From Priestia megaterium (GTDB lineage: Bacteria; Bacillota; Bacilli; Bacillales; Bacillaceae_H), in the NCBI RefSeq assembly GCF_009497655.1, contig NZ_CP023317.1:2757501-2821500 (forward strand): DNA of 64,000 nt, written 5' to 3'. The stretch's first letter is position 1, and each line of letters opens with the position of its first letter. The notes beneath the pieces were generated by a model. The model saw nothing but the letters and a program-made list of their open reading frames with translations, was not told the origin of the DNA and did not search any database. A program made the translations under genes and the position numbers. Of the stretch, positions 35,634 to 45,336 are shown piece after piece.

Positions 35634-37139
35634 TCAGCGGTACGCAAGTTCTTTTTTACTTAAATTCAGCGTTTGTGCTGTAGAAACATGAATTTCGTTA
35701 AAAAGCGCTGGATTTTCTACCAGTGACAAGCCGTAAGAAGGAATCATTTCTTTTATTTTTGGTTCCCATTTCTTCATATGCTGGGGGAAACACTTTTCTA
35801 GCACTTCAAGCATAACATGAACGGCAGTCGAAGCGCCTGGCGAAGCCCCGAGCAATGCAGCAACGGAACCATCCGCTGAACTCACAACTTCTGTACCAAA
35901 TTGAAGAGTTCCTTTACCTCCGGCTTCCGTATCTTTGATTACTTGTACACGCTGACCCGCTACGACGATATCCCAGTCTTCGCTTTTTGCGTTTGTAATA
36001 AACTCGCGAAGTTCTTCCATACGCTTTTCATTGGACAACAGCACCTGCTGAATCAAGTATTTCGTTAAGCCCATCTCTTTGACGCCTGCTGCTAACATCG
36101 TTAAGATATTATTCGGTTTTACAGAATTGATTAAGTCCAAATTTGAACCCGTTTTTAAGAACTTTGGTGAAAATCCGGCAAAAGGTCCAAACAGCAGTGT
36201 TTTTTTGCGGTCGATATAGCGTGTATCAAGGTGTGGAACCGACATCGGTGGAGCGCCAACCTTTGCTTTTCCGTACACTTTCCCGTGATGCTGCGCCACA
36301 ACTTCGGGATTAGTGCATACCATAAATAATCCGCTTACCGGGAACCCTCCAATATGTTTGGACTCAGGAATACCCGTTTTTTGGAGTAAAGACAGACTTC
36401 CGCCTCCTCCTCCGATAAAAACAAAGTTCGCCGTGTGATATTCCTGTTTGCCGCTATGAATATCATGTACTTTTACTTCCCACGAGCCGTCTGCGTTACG
36501 TGTCAGATTTTCAACGCTGTGGTTATAGTTTATTTCTACGCTTTTACTTTTTAAATGTGTAAACAACATACGAGTTAAAGCTCCAAAGTTCACGTCCGTC
36601 CCTGAGTCAATTTTGGTTGCCGCAATTGCTTCAGTCGATGTACGCCCTTTCATAACAAGCGGCATCCATTCTTTTAACTTTTCAGGACGATCCGAATACT
36701 CCATCCCTTGAAACAACGGATTATTTGATAGCGCTTCAAAACGTTTTTTCAAAAAGGATACGTTCTTTTCTCCTTGTACGAAACTCATGTGAGGGATTGG
36801 CATAATAAACTCTTGCGGATGATGAATTAAATTACTGCTTACAAGGTACGACCAAAACTGTCTTGAAAGCTGAAACTGTTCATTAATTCGCACGGCTTTC
36901 GTAATATCTATGGATCCGTCAGCTTGTTCAGATGTATAGTTCAACTCGCACAGTGCAGCATGGCCCGTCCCTGCATTATTCCATTCATTGGAGCTTTCTT
37001 CTCCTGCATCTGCGAGTTTCTCAAATACTTTGATTTCCCATTCCGGCGCTAACTCTTTTAGTAAAGATCCCAACGTTGCGCTCATCACTCCGGCCCCAAT
37101 TAAGATAACGTCTGTTTTTTTATATACATTGCTCATCAC
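35634..37139 (-). CDS. mqo: malate:quinone oxidoreductase
   Basis: The 501-residue FAD enzyme has the dinucleotide-binding loop [15 protein letters not shown] at the N-terminus, the family signatures [18 protein letters not shown] and [17 protein letters not shown], and a C-terminal [17 protein letters not shown]. It oxidises L-malate at the membrane and passes electrons to quinone, bypassing NAD-dependent malate dehydrogenase. It is full length for the family. The PPDK/PEP-synthase regulatory gene lies 117 bp upstream on the same strand, a plausible link at the malate-oxaloacetate-pyruvate-PEP node. Confidence 0.95.
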   Translation of the reverse strand: MMSNVYKKTDVILIGAGVMSATLGSLLKELAPEWEIKVFEKLADAGEESSNEWNNAGTGHAALCELNYTSEQADGSIDITKAVRINEQFQLSRQFWSYLVSSNLIHHPQEFIMPIPHMSFVQGEKNVSFLKKRFEALSNNPLFQGMEYSDRPEKLKEWMPLVMKGRTSTEAIAATKIDSGTDVNFGALTRMLFTHLKSKSVEINYNHSVENLTRNADGSWEVKVHDIHSGKQEYHTANFVFIGGGGGSLSLLQKTGIPESKHIGGFPVSGLFMVCTNPEVVAQHHGKVYGKAKVGAPPMSVPHLDTRYIDRKKTLLFGPFAGFSPKFLKTGSNLDLINSVKPNNILTMLAAGVKEMGLTKYLIQQVLLSNEKRMEELREFITNAKSEDWDIVVAGQRVQVIKDTEAGGKGTLQFGTEVVSSADGSVAALLGASPGASTAVHVMLEVLEKCFPQHMKKWEPKIKEMIPSYGLSLVENPALFNEIHVSTAQTLNLSKKELAYR

Positions 37140-37256
37140 AATCTTCCTTATCTTTTATATTTTAAAAAAGCACCTTTTAGCAACACGCCTGTTCTACCTG
37201 ACTCTCTATAGATTAAGTATGTCTGACAAGTTGTCTGTCTTACATAATGGGAGTTT

Positions 37257-38081
37257 TTATACATACCCTTTCATCTTGTCCTTTTTTAACATGCTCAATA
37301 TCACTTCAGCGGTTTCTTCAACTGCTTTACCTGAGACATTAACAATAGGACAGCCAATGCGCTTCATAATTTTCTCAGCATAGTCCAGCTCTTCAAGGAT
37401 TCGATCTACATTGGCATAATTGGCTTGAGACGCTAAACCTAAATTTTTTAATCGTTCTTTTCGGATTTCATTGAGCTTATCCGGTGTAATAACTAAACCA
37501 ATACATTTATTTTTTGGAATAGTAAAAAGTTCGTCAGGAGGCGTCACTTCTGGAACTAACGGTATATTCGCTACTTTAAGACTTTTATGAGCTAAATACA
37601 TAGAAAGTGGCGTCTTAGATGTTCTCGAAACACCAATCAACACTAGATCAGCTCGCTTGATGCCTCTGAAGTCTTGTCCATCATCATATTTAACAGCGAA
37701 TTCAACTGCTTCTACTCTTCGAAAATAGTTATCGTCTAATTTTCTTGTTAATCTCGGTTGAAGATTAGGTTCTTTATTAAAGGTTTGGCTAAAGGCACTC
37801 ATAAGAGGGGTCATCAAATCAATGGCTACAATTCCTTCGTCTTGTGCCGTTTGGTCAAGATACTGTTTTAAAGGTGGGATGACGATAGTATACGCAATGA
37901 TGGCCTCGTTACACCTTGCTTCGGCAATGATATTATCAATATTTTCCTCATTTTCTACGTAAGAAGTATTTTGAATTTCAATATCTTCTCCACTAAATTG
38001 AGTTAAAACTGCTTTTACCATCAGCTCAGCCGTTTCACCTACTGAGTCGGAAACTATATAGACAATTTTTCTTTTATTCAC
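37257..38081 (-). CDS. pyruvate,phosphate dikinase regulatory protein (PDRP, DUF299)
   Basis: The 274-residue protein has the opening VYIVSDSVGETAELMVKAV, the P-loop GVSRTSKTPLSMYLA near residue 152 and GYKVANIPLVPE-type and PKNKCIGLVITPDKL segments typical of DUF299. These bifunctional kinase/pyrophosphorylases reversibly phosphorylate PPDK (or PEP synthase) with ADP as donor. Similar in length to B. subtilis YqfL (about 270). The partner enzyme is not in the window. Confidence 0.9.
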   Translation of the reverse strand: MNKRKIVYIVSDSVGETAELMVKAVLTQFSGEDIEIQNTSYVENEENIDNIIAEARCNEAIIAYTIVIPPLKQYLDQTAQDEGIVAIDLMTPLMSAFSQTFNKEPNLQPRLTRKLDDNYFRRVEAVEFAVKYDDGQDFRGIKRADLVLIGVSRTSKTPLSMYLAHKSLKVANIPLVPEVTPPDELFTIPKNKCIGLVITPDKLNEIRKERLKNLGLASQANYANVDRILEELDYAEKIMKRIGCPIVNVSGKAVEETAEVILSMLKKDKMKGYV

Positions 38082-38633
38082 ATTAAATCTTCCTATTCTT
38101 TGATTTTAATAGTTTAATAACGCTAATATTTTTTATTTAGCAGCTTACAAGATACACAATTTAATAGTAATGAATAGATAAATATGCTGGTCACTGTGAT
38201 TATAAACACTTTAACAAAACAATTAAATTAAGAATTTGTGCCATACTAATTACGAAATAAAGCTAAATATGTTATACTATTTTCGTTAAATGTTATATTA
38301 GCATTAAACATACGGAGATACAATCCCTTTTCTGCGCATTTTATAAAAAGTTTGAAGAAAGAAAAAGTTTAGATTTTAAAATGTTTTATGCTTTGGCATG
38401 GTGCACTCATCAGGGCTGAGAGGCGTTTTGCAGGAATAGGCACGAGGATAGTTATGTTGTTTATAACATGATTTTTAAATTATAGAAGATTTATTCTTAT
38501 CTATTCTTTTTAGCCAAGAGTGCTATAACTAAAAATAATGAACGGTTTACTTTTTACCTTATGCATACTAAAAACACCGCCTAAAAGACGATGTTTTGAA
38601 TAGTTGGTTATATGTCGTAAAATAGATTCATTT
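38082..38633. other. 552-bp non-coding region with a G-rich block
   Basis: No gene with a ribosome site is seen. On the plus strand, TATACT at 38273 could be a -10 box. It is followed by a GC-richer block (38390-38455, with GGTGCACTCATCAGGGCTGA) and a small hairpin with a T run near 38453-38478. This could be a short RNA, but no known family fits. Confidence 0.3.
38570..38599 (-). terminator. probable terminator of the HAD gene
   Basis: A hairpin AAAACACCG / CGATGTTTT with one mismatch lies about 35 bp past the stop of the HAD gene, with T-rich sequence following on the minus strand. Confidence 0.5.
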
Positions 38634-39515
38634 TTATAAAACGGGATTACTTCTAGTAGATTTTTGTAATAAAAATTTAGAAAGGTAATGGGAGACGCCG
38701 TTTTCGTCACAGTTAAATTCCGTTACGTCATCGACAATTTCTTTAATATGATCCGGCGCGTTTTTCATCGCTACAGCATAGCTGGCAAACTGAAACATTG
38801 GTAAATCATTGTTGCTGTCGCCAATTGCTAGAATGTCTTGCTCGGGCAAATTAAAATGTTTTAACATTTGCTGAATTCCCGTTGCTTTATTTACGTTTGC
38901 CACCATCACTTCGACATTGTGTTTAGATGAAGTAGAAGTTGTAAAGTCTGTTTCTTGCTTGAGTTTTTCAAGCTCTTCTTTCCATTTATCGATATGCTCG
39001 TGCGTTCTTGCAAAGAAATAGAACTTTGAAAATTCACTTCCTTCTACGGAATCTTTCCAGTCAATTTCTTCTTTAATTGCTTGTTTACGAGAAAGCCATT
39101 CGTTAATTTCCACGCTGTCTGGCTTTGGCTCTTTAATTTCATTTTCAACATACGGCTGATCTTGTTTTAACGTCACGCGAGGTGTGCCATACGGGAAAAG
39201 CTCGTAGTATACCTTGTTCGCTCTTGCTTTTTCAATAATAGTTTCCACCAATTGAAGTGAAAGCGAATGCTGAAAGACTGATTCTTTTCCTACGTATCCT
39301 GCCATACCATTTGATGTGATAAATCCATCTACTTGAAAGCCTTCAGGAACTAACTCTTCTATTTCATCAAACGCTCTTCCCGTAGCAATAAAAACAAAAA
39401 TTCCCTGTTTTCGTAATTCGTCAATGGTTTCTTTTGTTTGAATACTTACTTTGTTGGAGCGATTTAATATCGTACCGTCCATATCTAAAAAAATTGCTTT
39501 AGGTTTTAACAACAT
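38634..39515 (-). CDS. Cof-type HAD-IIB sugar-phosphate phosphatase
   Basis: I place the start at ATG 39515 (GGGGGAA upstream), giving 293 residues beginning MLLKPKAIFLDMDGT; the longer frame has no ribosome site. HAD motif I is FLDMDGTIL, motif II FIATGR, motif III lysine near KATGIQQML (Lys), and motif IV LAIGDSNNDLPMF. The cap domain of about 130 residues is typical of the Cof (IIB) group, which dephosphorylates sugar phosphates, FMN or pyridoxal phosphate. Substrate unassigned. Confidence 0.9.
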   Translation of the reverse strand: MLLKPKAIFLDMDGTILNRSNKVSIQTKETIDELRKQGIFVFIATGRAFDEIEELVPEGFQVDGFITSNGMAGYVGKESVFQHSLSLQLVETIIEKARANKVYYELFPYGTPRVTLKQDQPYVENEIKEPKPDSVEINEWLSRKQAIKEEIDWKDSVEGSEFSKFYFFARTHEHIDKWKEELEKLKQETDFTTSTSSKHNVEVMVANVNKATGIQQMLKHFNLPEQDILAIGDSNNDLPMFQFASYAVAMKNAPDHIKEIVDDVTEFNCDENGVSHYLSKFLLQKSTRSNPVL

Positions 39516-39828
39516 ATTTATTCCCCCTATTTGTAAAAAGAGTGTACTTGGCAAGTATAAACTTTTCCATTTTCAAACTCAATGAATGTACTTTGCTTTT
39601 CTCTTTTATAAAGCTACTATAATACTCTCCTTACATCTAAAATTGTACAAGCGCTATAAAGAAAGAATTTTATATTTGCAATAAGCCTTTATATACTAAT
39701 AGCTGGTTAGGCTAATTTGATATAAAACAGCATTCACAAAAACGAATTTTCCTTTTAGCCTTTAGAGTATCGTTCAAAAAAGATATAATAAGAGTGTTAC
39801 AGATTAAATACATGCAGAGGAGGTCAAC

Positions 39829-41292
39829 ATGAACGAACCATCCAATTTTTCTCCTTACCTTATTAAACAAATCAGCGATGCGATCGATGACAATATCAAA
39901 GCAAAGTGTATAGACTTTTTATATGATTCTCATTCGTTTTTTTCGAATGAAAAAGATTTTATAGAAGACTACATTTTAAATATATTGCAAGATACGTTTG
40001 TTTTAGAGAATAAATTAATAAATCCTAAGGAAATACGAAACCCAGCCTACAAAAGAAGACAATCAAATAAGAAAAACTGGCTGCAAACATTAAAAAAAGA
40101 TATTAAAGCAGAAAAGCCTAATCCTATTTTTGAAGACATTGAATTAGCCAAAAAAGTGATGGATAAAAAAGTAGATACCGAACACTTAAAAAAGCTGTTT
40201 GGCGTGGAAAAACCTGAAGATATTTTAAAGATAAAGTTAAAAGAAGTAGAGGCATGGGCTAAAAGCAAAAAAACAAACATTACCGATTTTCCTTATTTAG
40301 ATTCAAAAATGAATTATCAAATAGAGAAAGCATTTCACACGGACTTTACTTTTTTAATTGCGGAAATCATCTTAGAAAAATACAATGGAAATTTAAGCAA
40401 CTGGATTGATAAACGATTAAATTCGTGGGTAGAGGCGCCTATCTTCTCAAACGAAAGTCATTCTCTTAAAACCAATATGGAAGTTAAAACAAACTCCCAA
40501 GAAGTCGTTTTATATAATGACTATAAAGTTGATGAAGAATATTTCATTCGCACCATTATCCCTGTGAATGATAATCAAACGGTTCTTTCCAAACGAAATA
40601 TGGTTTTAGACCCAAAAGATTCCCAAATTATCCAGTTTGCTCTTTCACAGCGCGACGAGATGTTTTATAAAGAAAAAACGGTGACTCTTGATTTAGCGGA
40701 TATCGTGAAAGAAATTTATAATTCAAAAGGTGTAAAAAACTATGAAGCCGTTGAAGCCCGCATTATGAAAATTGCCAGGTATCACGTAGAAGGTGTAGCA
40801 AAGAAGAAAAATTCCAGAGATACAAAATTTGCGATCAACTTCTTTCAAAAGGCTGTTATTGAAACCGATGAAGTAACGGGCAGACGATATGCAACGATTG
40901 TATTTAGCGATGATACGCATCAAGGCTTTTTAAATCAGCAGTTTGTACAAATATACAGTGATGTTATTAAAAAGTTTAAAGATAACTCGCTGTCTTCTTT
41001 ACTGCTTTATGCATTTCAAAAAGAGCGTTTAGACTGTTATTTACAAGAAAAGTCTTACACTCATTTTTACCCGTATCAATATTTTGCTTCAAAAGTTCGT
41101 TTTCGTTCAAAGAAAATTGATGTAAACCTAAAATTAATTAATGAATCTCTAGCAGAATTTGTTAGCAATCAAGTACTGATCCAAAGTTATCAGCAAAAAC
41201 TTCAAGGATTTGAAATCTCTTTTATTCCTCTTCAAAATTATGAAATTCAAGACTATTTTGGAGGAGAACATAGAGAAACATTGGAAGGGTAA
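39829..41292 (+). CDS. putative plasmid-type replication initiator (487 aa)
   Basis: AGGAGG eight bases upstream supports the start. The N-terminal 210 residues are Lys-rich and helical with no recognised fold. From about residue 255 the pattern looks like two winged-helix modules: a first one with VTLDLADIVKEIYN and GVKNYEAVEARIMKIA, followed by long beta-strands (RRYATIVFSDDT), and a second with SDVIKKFKDNSLSSLLLYAF and FASKVRF. This layout recalls Rep_3/RepA-type iteron-binding initiators. The iteron array begins 90 bp after the stop, which is the main support. Recognition is by layout only. The protein could also be a regulator specific to the element. Confidence 0.5.
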   Translation: MNEPSNFSPYLIKQISDAIDDNIKAKCIDFLYDSHSFFSNEKDFIEDYILNILQDTFVLENKLINPKEIRNPAYKRRQSNKKNWLQTLKKDIKAEKPNPIFEDIELAKKVMDKKVDTEHLKKLFGVEKPEDILKIKLKEVEAWAKSKKTNITDFPYLDSKMNYQIEKAFHTDFTFLIAEIILEKYNGNLSNWIDKRLNSWVEAPIFSNESHSLKTNMEVKTNSQEVVLYNDYKVDEEYFIRTIIPVNDNQTVLSKRNMVLDPKDSQIIQFALSQRDEMFYKEKTVTLDLADIVKEIYNSKGVKNYEAVEARIMKIARYHVEGVAKKKNSRDTKFAINFFQKAVIETDEVTGRRYATIVFSDDTHQGFLNQQFVQIYSDVIKKFKDNSLSSLLLYAFQKERLDCYLQEKSYTHFYPYQYFASKVRFRSKKIDVNLKLINESLAEFVSNQVLIQSYQQKLQGFEISFIPLQNYEIQDYFGGEHRETLEG

Positions 41293-41381
41293 ATCATTCC
41301 CTTCCTTTTTTATTTGACATTTTGCCATTTTCGTCTTTTTGATACAAAATCTCCCTCTATTTTCATTTCATAGTTTGGAAG

Positions 41382-42152
41382 TTTTGTCATTTTTAACGTA
41401 CTACACAAAAGCTTTTGCCGTTTTTGACGTACTACTCCGCTTCTTTTGCCGTTTTCTGCGTATTAATTACTGTCTTTTGCTGTTTTTGACGTACTACTTT
41501 GCTTCTTTTGCTGTTTTTGACGTACTAAATTCATTTTATTTACTCGTCATCACTTATTAATTGTTAATTATTCTCTTTTTTTCGTAAAACAATCCTACCT
41601 TTTGCCATTTTTGACGTACTCCTTCACTACTTTTGCCGTTTTCTGCGTACTAAACATTGCTTTTCCCTTTGTTATGTCCTTTTCAAACCCTATTTTTTAT
41701 TTTTTTCGCAGCATATATAAAGCTTTGGCCATTTTTGACGTACCAAACGATATCTTTTGCTGTTTTTAGCGTACTACCAGGTCGTTTTTGACGTTTTTCA
41801 CGTACTAAAAATAGCTTTTGCCATTTTTGACGTACTATTGAAATTCATTGTGTTATTTACAGCGATCAGAGAAGTGATTTTTTTCCCTTTTTTTAGGTGA
41901 ATCGAGATCACTTTTGCTGTTTTTGGCGTACCACTCTTCACTTTTGCTATTTTCGGCGTACTATATTGAGCCTTTTGCCGTTTTTTACGTACTAAAACGC
42001 ATAAAGTTTTTTTTGATTTTTACTGATCGTAACAAACACTGTTCTACCGGCGCTTGCTTGCTTTTGCCGTTTTTGTCGTACTAAAAAACCTATACGCTGA
42101 ATCCCTTGCTATGACAGCATTCTTTGAGCCTTTTGCCGTTTTTCGCGTACTA
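41382..42152 (+). repeat. 16-copy iteron array, 22-bp unit
   Basis: Sixteen direct, same-strand copies of a 22-bp unit occur, whose first 20 bases follow TTTTGCYRTTTTYNNCGTAC with TA after it. Copies start near 41382, 41413, 41444, 41475, 41506, 41600, 41631, 41723, 41755, 41786, 41816, 41912, 41942, 41973, 42062 and 42131. The first five are spaced exactly 31 bp start to start (about three helical turns); later ones pair at 30-32 bp with gaps between pairs. An extra degenerate copy may sit near 41320. The unit sequences vary at the YR and NN positions but the CGTACTA end is nearly invariant. No spacers of uniform size and unique content, so it is not a CRISPR array. Confidence 0.9.
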
Positions 42153-42261
42153 CTCGTTCGTTTGCGATTCTGTTTCTTATTGATATAATTTTCACAAGGT
42201 ATTCTTTGTTATTTTACCCTAATAAATTATTGTTGATATGAAATAGATTGGAGGGATTCTC

Positions 42262-43284
42262 ATGATAAAAAAAGAATTTGCGAAAATTGGAAAACAAATT
42301 ATTCGCCAATTGTCTAGCACCGTAGAAAAATATAAAGATATTGAAGATCACATGGACCTAGACGCTCATGGGAACCCTACAATCAAAACAGTGGCAGAAC
42401 ATCACCGTTTATCTAAATCTCAAATTTCACAATTAATTTTTTATCACTTCCTTCACGTTGATGAAAGAGGTATTATTTGTGATGTTTCTGAAAAAGAGAT
42501 TGCAGCCGCTTTGAATTGTACAGTTCGAACAGTTCGCAACAACAATGTAGTATTAGCAGAAACAGAATTAATTTCCTATTCTCGCAGCGGCAAAGGAATC
42601 AATATTTGTATTGTTCCCTACCCTCAATATTTTGAAGAACACGGCTTTGGGTTTATGGAATTAGAATATACTCGCTTTGAAGAACTTATTCTAATTGAAA
42701 ACGTAAATGCCCTTCGCTTAGAGCTGCGCAAAGAATTGGTTTATGACAACGATACGATTAAGCGTCAGTTTAATCCTGGAGAAAACACTTCAAAAATTAG
42801 CTTTAATGACTATAAAATTTTTACGCCGAAATATACTCACTACAAGGGTATGATGCAAAAAATAGCTGAAACGCAGGCGAGCGCATTTAAAACCGTTGTC
42901 CAAGGATCTACTATTTTCTTTGTTTTAAAAGACGGAGCTAAAAATGGCAAGATGTCAAAACAAGAAAAGAGAGATCAATACGATGCGGCGATTCGACGTA
43001 CTATTGAAGAGACTTTTGTAAAATTATCTGGACACAGCACAGATTCTACAGGAATTGTTATGTCTTCATTCCAAAACGAAGACATCGCTGATTTGGTTCA
43101 GCTTTCTTTTGAATATGGTATTGAACGAGTGAAGTCTGCCCTTTATACATTGATTGAACAGGCCTTCTTCAGCCATGATGCTCAAGTCGTTGAAAATTAC
43201 GGTGGGAAAATCCGTACGCTCATTCGAAAAGAGCTTTCAAAAAATCTTCAAGATCAAGTCCCTGCCGAACTTACAGCTTCATAA
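42262..43284 (+). CDS. putative winged-helix replication protein (340 aa)
   Basis: TGGAGGGA lies eight to nine bases before the ATG. A helix-turn-helix is clear at residues 75-105 (SEKEIAAALNCTVRTVRNNN), followed by a wing (LISYSRSGKGINICIVPY). The C-terminal half (FQNEDIADLVQLSFEYGIER, then VKSALYTLIEQAF) is helical, like DnaD-type or RepA C-terminal domains. It follows the iteron array by about 110 bp and is itself followed by a DnaA-box region, so a replication role is inferred from context. I do not recognise a named family. Confidence 0.5.
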   Translation: MIKKEFAKIGKQIIRQLSSTVEKYKDIEDHMDLDAHGNPTIKTVAEHHRLSKSQISQLIFYHFLHVDERGIICDVSEKEIAAALNCTVRTVRNNNVVLAETELISYSRSGKGINICIVPYPQYFEEHGFGFMELEYTRFEELILIENVNALRLELRKELVYDNDTIKRQFNPGENTSKISFNDYKIFTPKYTHYKGMMQKIAETQASAFKTVVQGSTIFFVLKDGAKNGKMSKQEKRDQYDAAIRRTIEETFVKLSGHSTDSTGIVMSSFQNEDIADLVQLSFEYGIERVKSALYTLIEQAFFSHDAQVVENYGGKIRTLIRKELSKNLQDQVPAELTAS

Positions 43285-44126
43285 GGGGCTTCTTTGGCAT
43301 GCCTTTTTTTATTTTCTATCCCTTCTCCTCTCTTTTTGATACAAATAGTACAAACAAACACCCATTTTTTCAGCTCTCCAATTCCATTATCCTATCCATA
43401 TAAACGTAATGAGTTTAAATAAATGATATTTCTTGTGTATAACTATGGAATATTACTAAAAAAACATCTTCATACTTATCCACAAAAGAAAGAAAACATA
43501 TTCAATGACTGTTATATCATCCTCTTTATTAATAAAAACATCCCTTTTATTTTTTTATTAACGATAATTTCCAGGTTATTTACTCTTTAACATAACTACT
43601 TTTATCCACAGTGGAAATAATTCATACTTTTAACAGCAATCTTCATTCTATTGATTTTAAAATCCATCTATTGTAGAAGAAAAAACATAGTAAATAAACT
43701 AGATTCCATATCTACTACGATAAAAAACATCCTTTAGCCAAAGGATGCTGTTCACAAAAAAGGGCTATTTTCCACACAGTTATTTATTGAAAAGCTATTT
43801 TCTTTCTAACCCTTGATATCATTAGGTTTTTAGAGGATTTTTCTTTCTTTAATATCTGTATATAATGTTTGCTAATAAGATCTATACTAATCTCTGCTAT
43901 AAGATTTTATTTAATATTTGTATAAAGAAATGTTTTAAAAATATCTATACCTGAGGATTTTCACTTTTTCTAAATTAAGGAGTTTTCATTACATATACCA
44001 AATACAAATAAATTAAAATAAAACAATAGTTCAAACGCCTCTTAATAAATTCTAGTAGTATATTTTTTAAAATAAATTATACTATTCAGTAGAGAAAAAT
44101 TTATAAAGCAAGAAAGGGACTTAGTC
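43285..44126. other. 842-bp non-coding, origin-like region with DnaA boxes
   Basis: Three perfect DnaA boxes fit TTATNCACA: 43434-43442 (minus strand, TTATACACA), 43476-43484 (plus, TTATCCACA) and 43602-43610 (plus, TTATCCACA). A near match TTTTCCACA is at 43768-43776. Between them lies AT-rich DNA (43500-43570) that could unwind. A hairpin CATCCTTT / AAAGGATG is at 43728-43748. No open frame is seen. The promoter of the MscS gene must be at the right end. Confidence 0.65.
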
Positions 44127-44723
44127 ATGAAATACATACAGTGGGTACAGCAAACTTTATTTAATACCGGTAGGTGGATTGACATTAGTGAAGTAATCAT
44201 AAAGATTATCCTCATTTTTATCATTGCTCAAATTGTCATCCGGTTTGCTCGCAGTGTCATTAATAAAATCTTTGATTTCAGATTTAAAACTAAACTGCTG
44301 AGGTACAACGAACGAAAAGAAATAACGCTGAAAAAACTTTGTCTGAGCATTGTCATGTACGTTGTGTATTTTATTGCACTTATTACGTCTTTAGAGGCAA
44401 TCGGAATTAATATGAAAGCACTTTTAGCTGGTATTAGCGTAGCAGGGTTTATTACAGGCTTAGGTGCACAGAATTTGATTAAAGATATTTTAAATGGGTT
44501 TTTTATTCTATTTGAAGATCAATTCTCAGTAGGAGATCACGTATCTATAAATGATACGAAAGGAACTGTTGAAGAAATTGGATTGCGCACGACAAAAATT
44601 CGCGGAGTCGACGGAGAGTTTTATTTTTTTGCTAATAGTAACATTACAAAAGTAGCGAACTACACGCTCGGTGAAATCCCCGAAATACATACACCTGAAC
44701 AAATAAAAACTCGTGAAGAATAG
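44127..44723 (+). CDS. MscS-family mechanosensitive channel, short form
   Basis: The 198-residue protein has three membrane segments. The third carries the pore-lining glycine/alanine pattern LLAGISVAGFITGLGAQNLI, followed by the beta domain (FFILFEDQFSVGDHVSI, TKGTVEEIGLRTTKIRGVDG). Most MscS proteins (about 270-290 residues) continue with a C-terminal alpha/beta cage; here the frame ends soon after NITKVANYTL. The last codons lie inside a perfect terminator hairpin, so the short form looks like the natural end or an old truncation. Confidence 0.8.
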   Translation: MKYIQWVQQTLFNTGRWIDISEVIIKIILIFIIAQIVIRFARSVINKIFDFRFKTKLLRYNERKEITLKKLCLSIVMYVVYFIALITSLEAIGINMKALLAGISVAGFITGLGAQNLIKDILNGFFILFEDQFSVGDHVSINDTKGTVEEIGLRTTKIRGVDGEFYFFANSNITKVANYTLGEIPEIHTPEQIKTREE

Positions 44724-44739
44724 CTTCACGAGTTTTTAT
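44705..44739. terminator. bidirectional terminator overlapping the MscS stop
   Basis: A 14-bp stem, AAAAACTCGTGAAG / CTTCACGAGTTTTT, with a 5-base loop includes the end of the MscS frame and the stop of the convergent HAD gene. Confidence 0.9.
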
Positions 44740-45304
44740 TTACGACCGTTGTAAAGAATTGATCATATGATGTAAGGTGATAATCTGCTTCAATATCGTT
44801 ATTTTGAAATGCACATGTTTTAATTCCCAGTTCACGGGCAGGTTTTAAGTCGAGTTCGCGATCCCCAATTACTAAATCGAGCTGATACTTATCGTGAAGA
44901 TAGGCATAAGCTCCGCTATCAGGCTTTCGTTTGTAGCCATCATCCTTTGTAATAATCTCCGTGAAGTAGTGCTTCATATTAAAAAATGCCAGGATATCAA
45001 GCGTAGATTGTCTAGACTTGTGCGTAACAATTACATTTGTATCCGCAAAGCTCAGTACGTCTTCTACGTGAGAAAAAGCAGGCTTATCTTTAGGATTGAT
45101 TTTTTGTTCGAGCACATGGAAGTGTTTATCAAACAAAGACTTTTCAATATCAAAATGTTTGATTGCTACGTCAGAAGATATTTTCATTTGTTTTAAAATA
45201 TCATCTTCTGAAATCGTTTGATCTGTTAGTAATTCTTTGAATGCTTTCACGATAGTCGGATAGGTATCAAAGATGGTTCCATCAAAGTCCCATAAAATAT
45301 TCAT
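44726..45304 (-). CDS. HAD-family hydrolase (phosphoglycolate-phosphatase-like)
   Basis: The 192-residue protein has HAD motif I ILWDFDGTIFDTY at the N-terminus, motif II VIVTHKS, motif III lysine in KRKPDSGAYAYL and motif IV VIGDRELDLKPA. Size and motifs fit the small phosphatases of HAD subfamily IA. Its promoter is covered by a long palindrome (45343-45377), which suggests tight control by an unknown regulator. Confidence 0.85.
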   Translation of the reverse strand: MNILWDFDGTIFDTYPTIVKAFKELLTDQTISEDDILKQMKISSDVAIKHFDIEKSLFDKHFHVLEQKINPKDKPAFSHVEDVLSFADTNVIVTHKSRQSTLDILAFFNMKHYFTEIITKDDGYKRKPDSGAYAYLHDKYQLDLVIGDRELDLKPARELGIKTCAFQNNDIEADYHLTSYDQFFTTVVNKNS

Positions 45305-45336
45305 TTTCGCTGTCTCTCCTTTTTAAAAACGTAACG

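Noticed and set aside
38400-38455. Thiamine-riboswitch-like CTGAGA and hammerhead-like CTGATGAG strings
   Set aside because: The remaining conserved parts of either RNA are absent.
38510-38710. 66-codon minus-strand frame
   Set aside because: It overlaps the HAD gene and its terminator and has no ribosome site.
41339-41560. 73-codon plus-strand frame within the repeats
   Set aside because: It is a translation of the iterons (repeating Phe-Ala-Val-Phe-Asp-Val) with no ribosome site.
41382-42152. Possible CRISPR array
   Set aside because: Spacers are 8-10 bp in the tight part and irregular elsewhere, repeats are degenerate, and no cas genes are present; iterons fit better.
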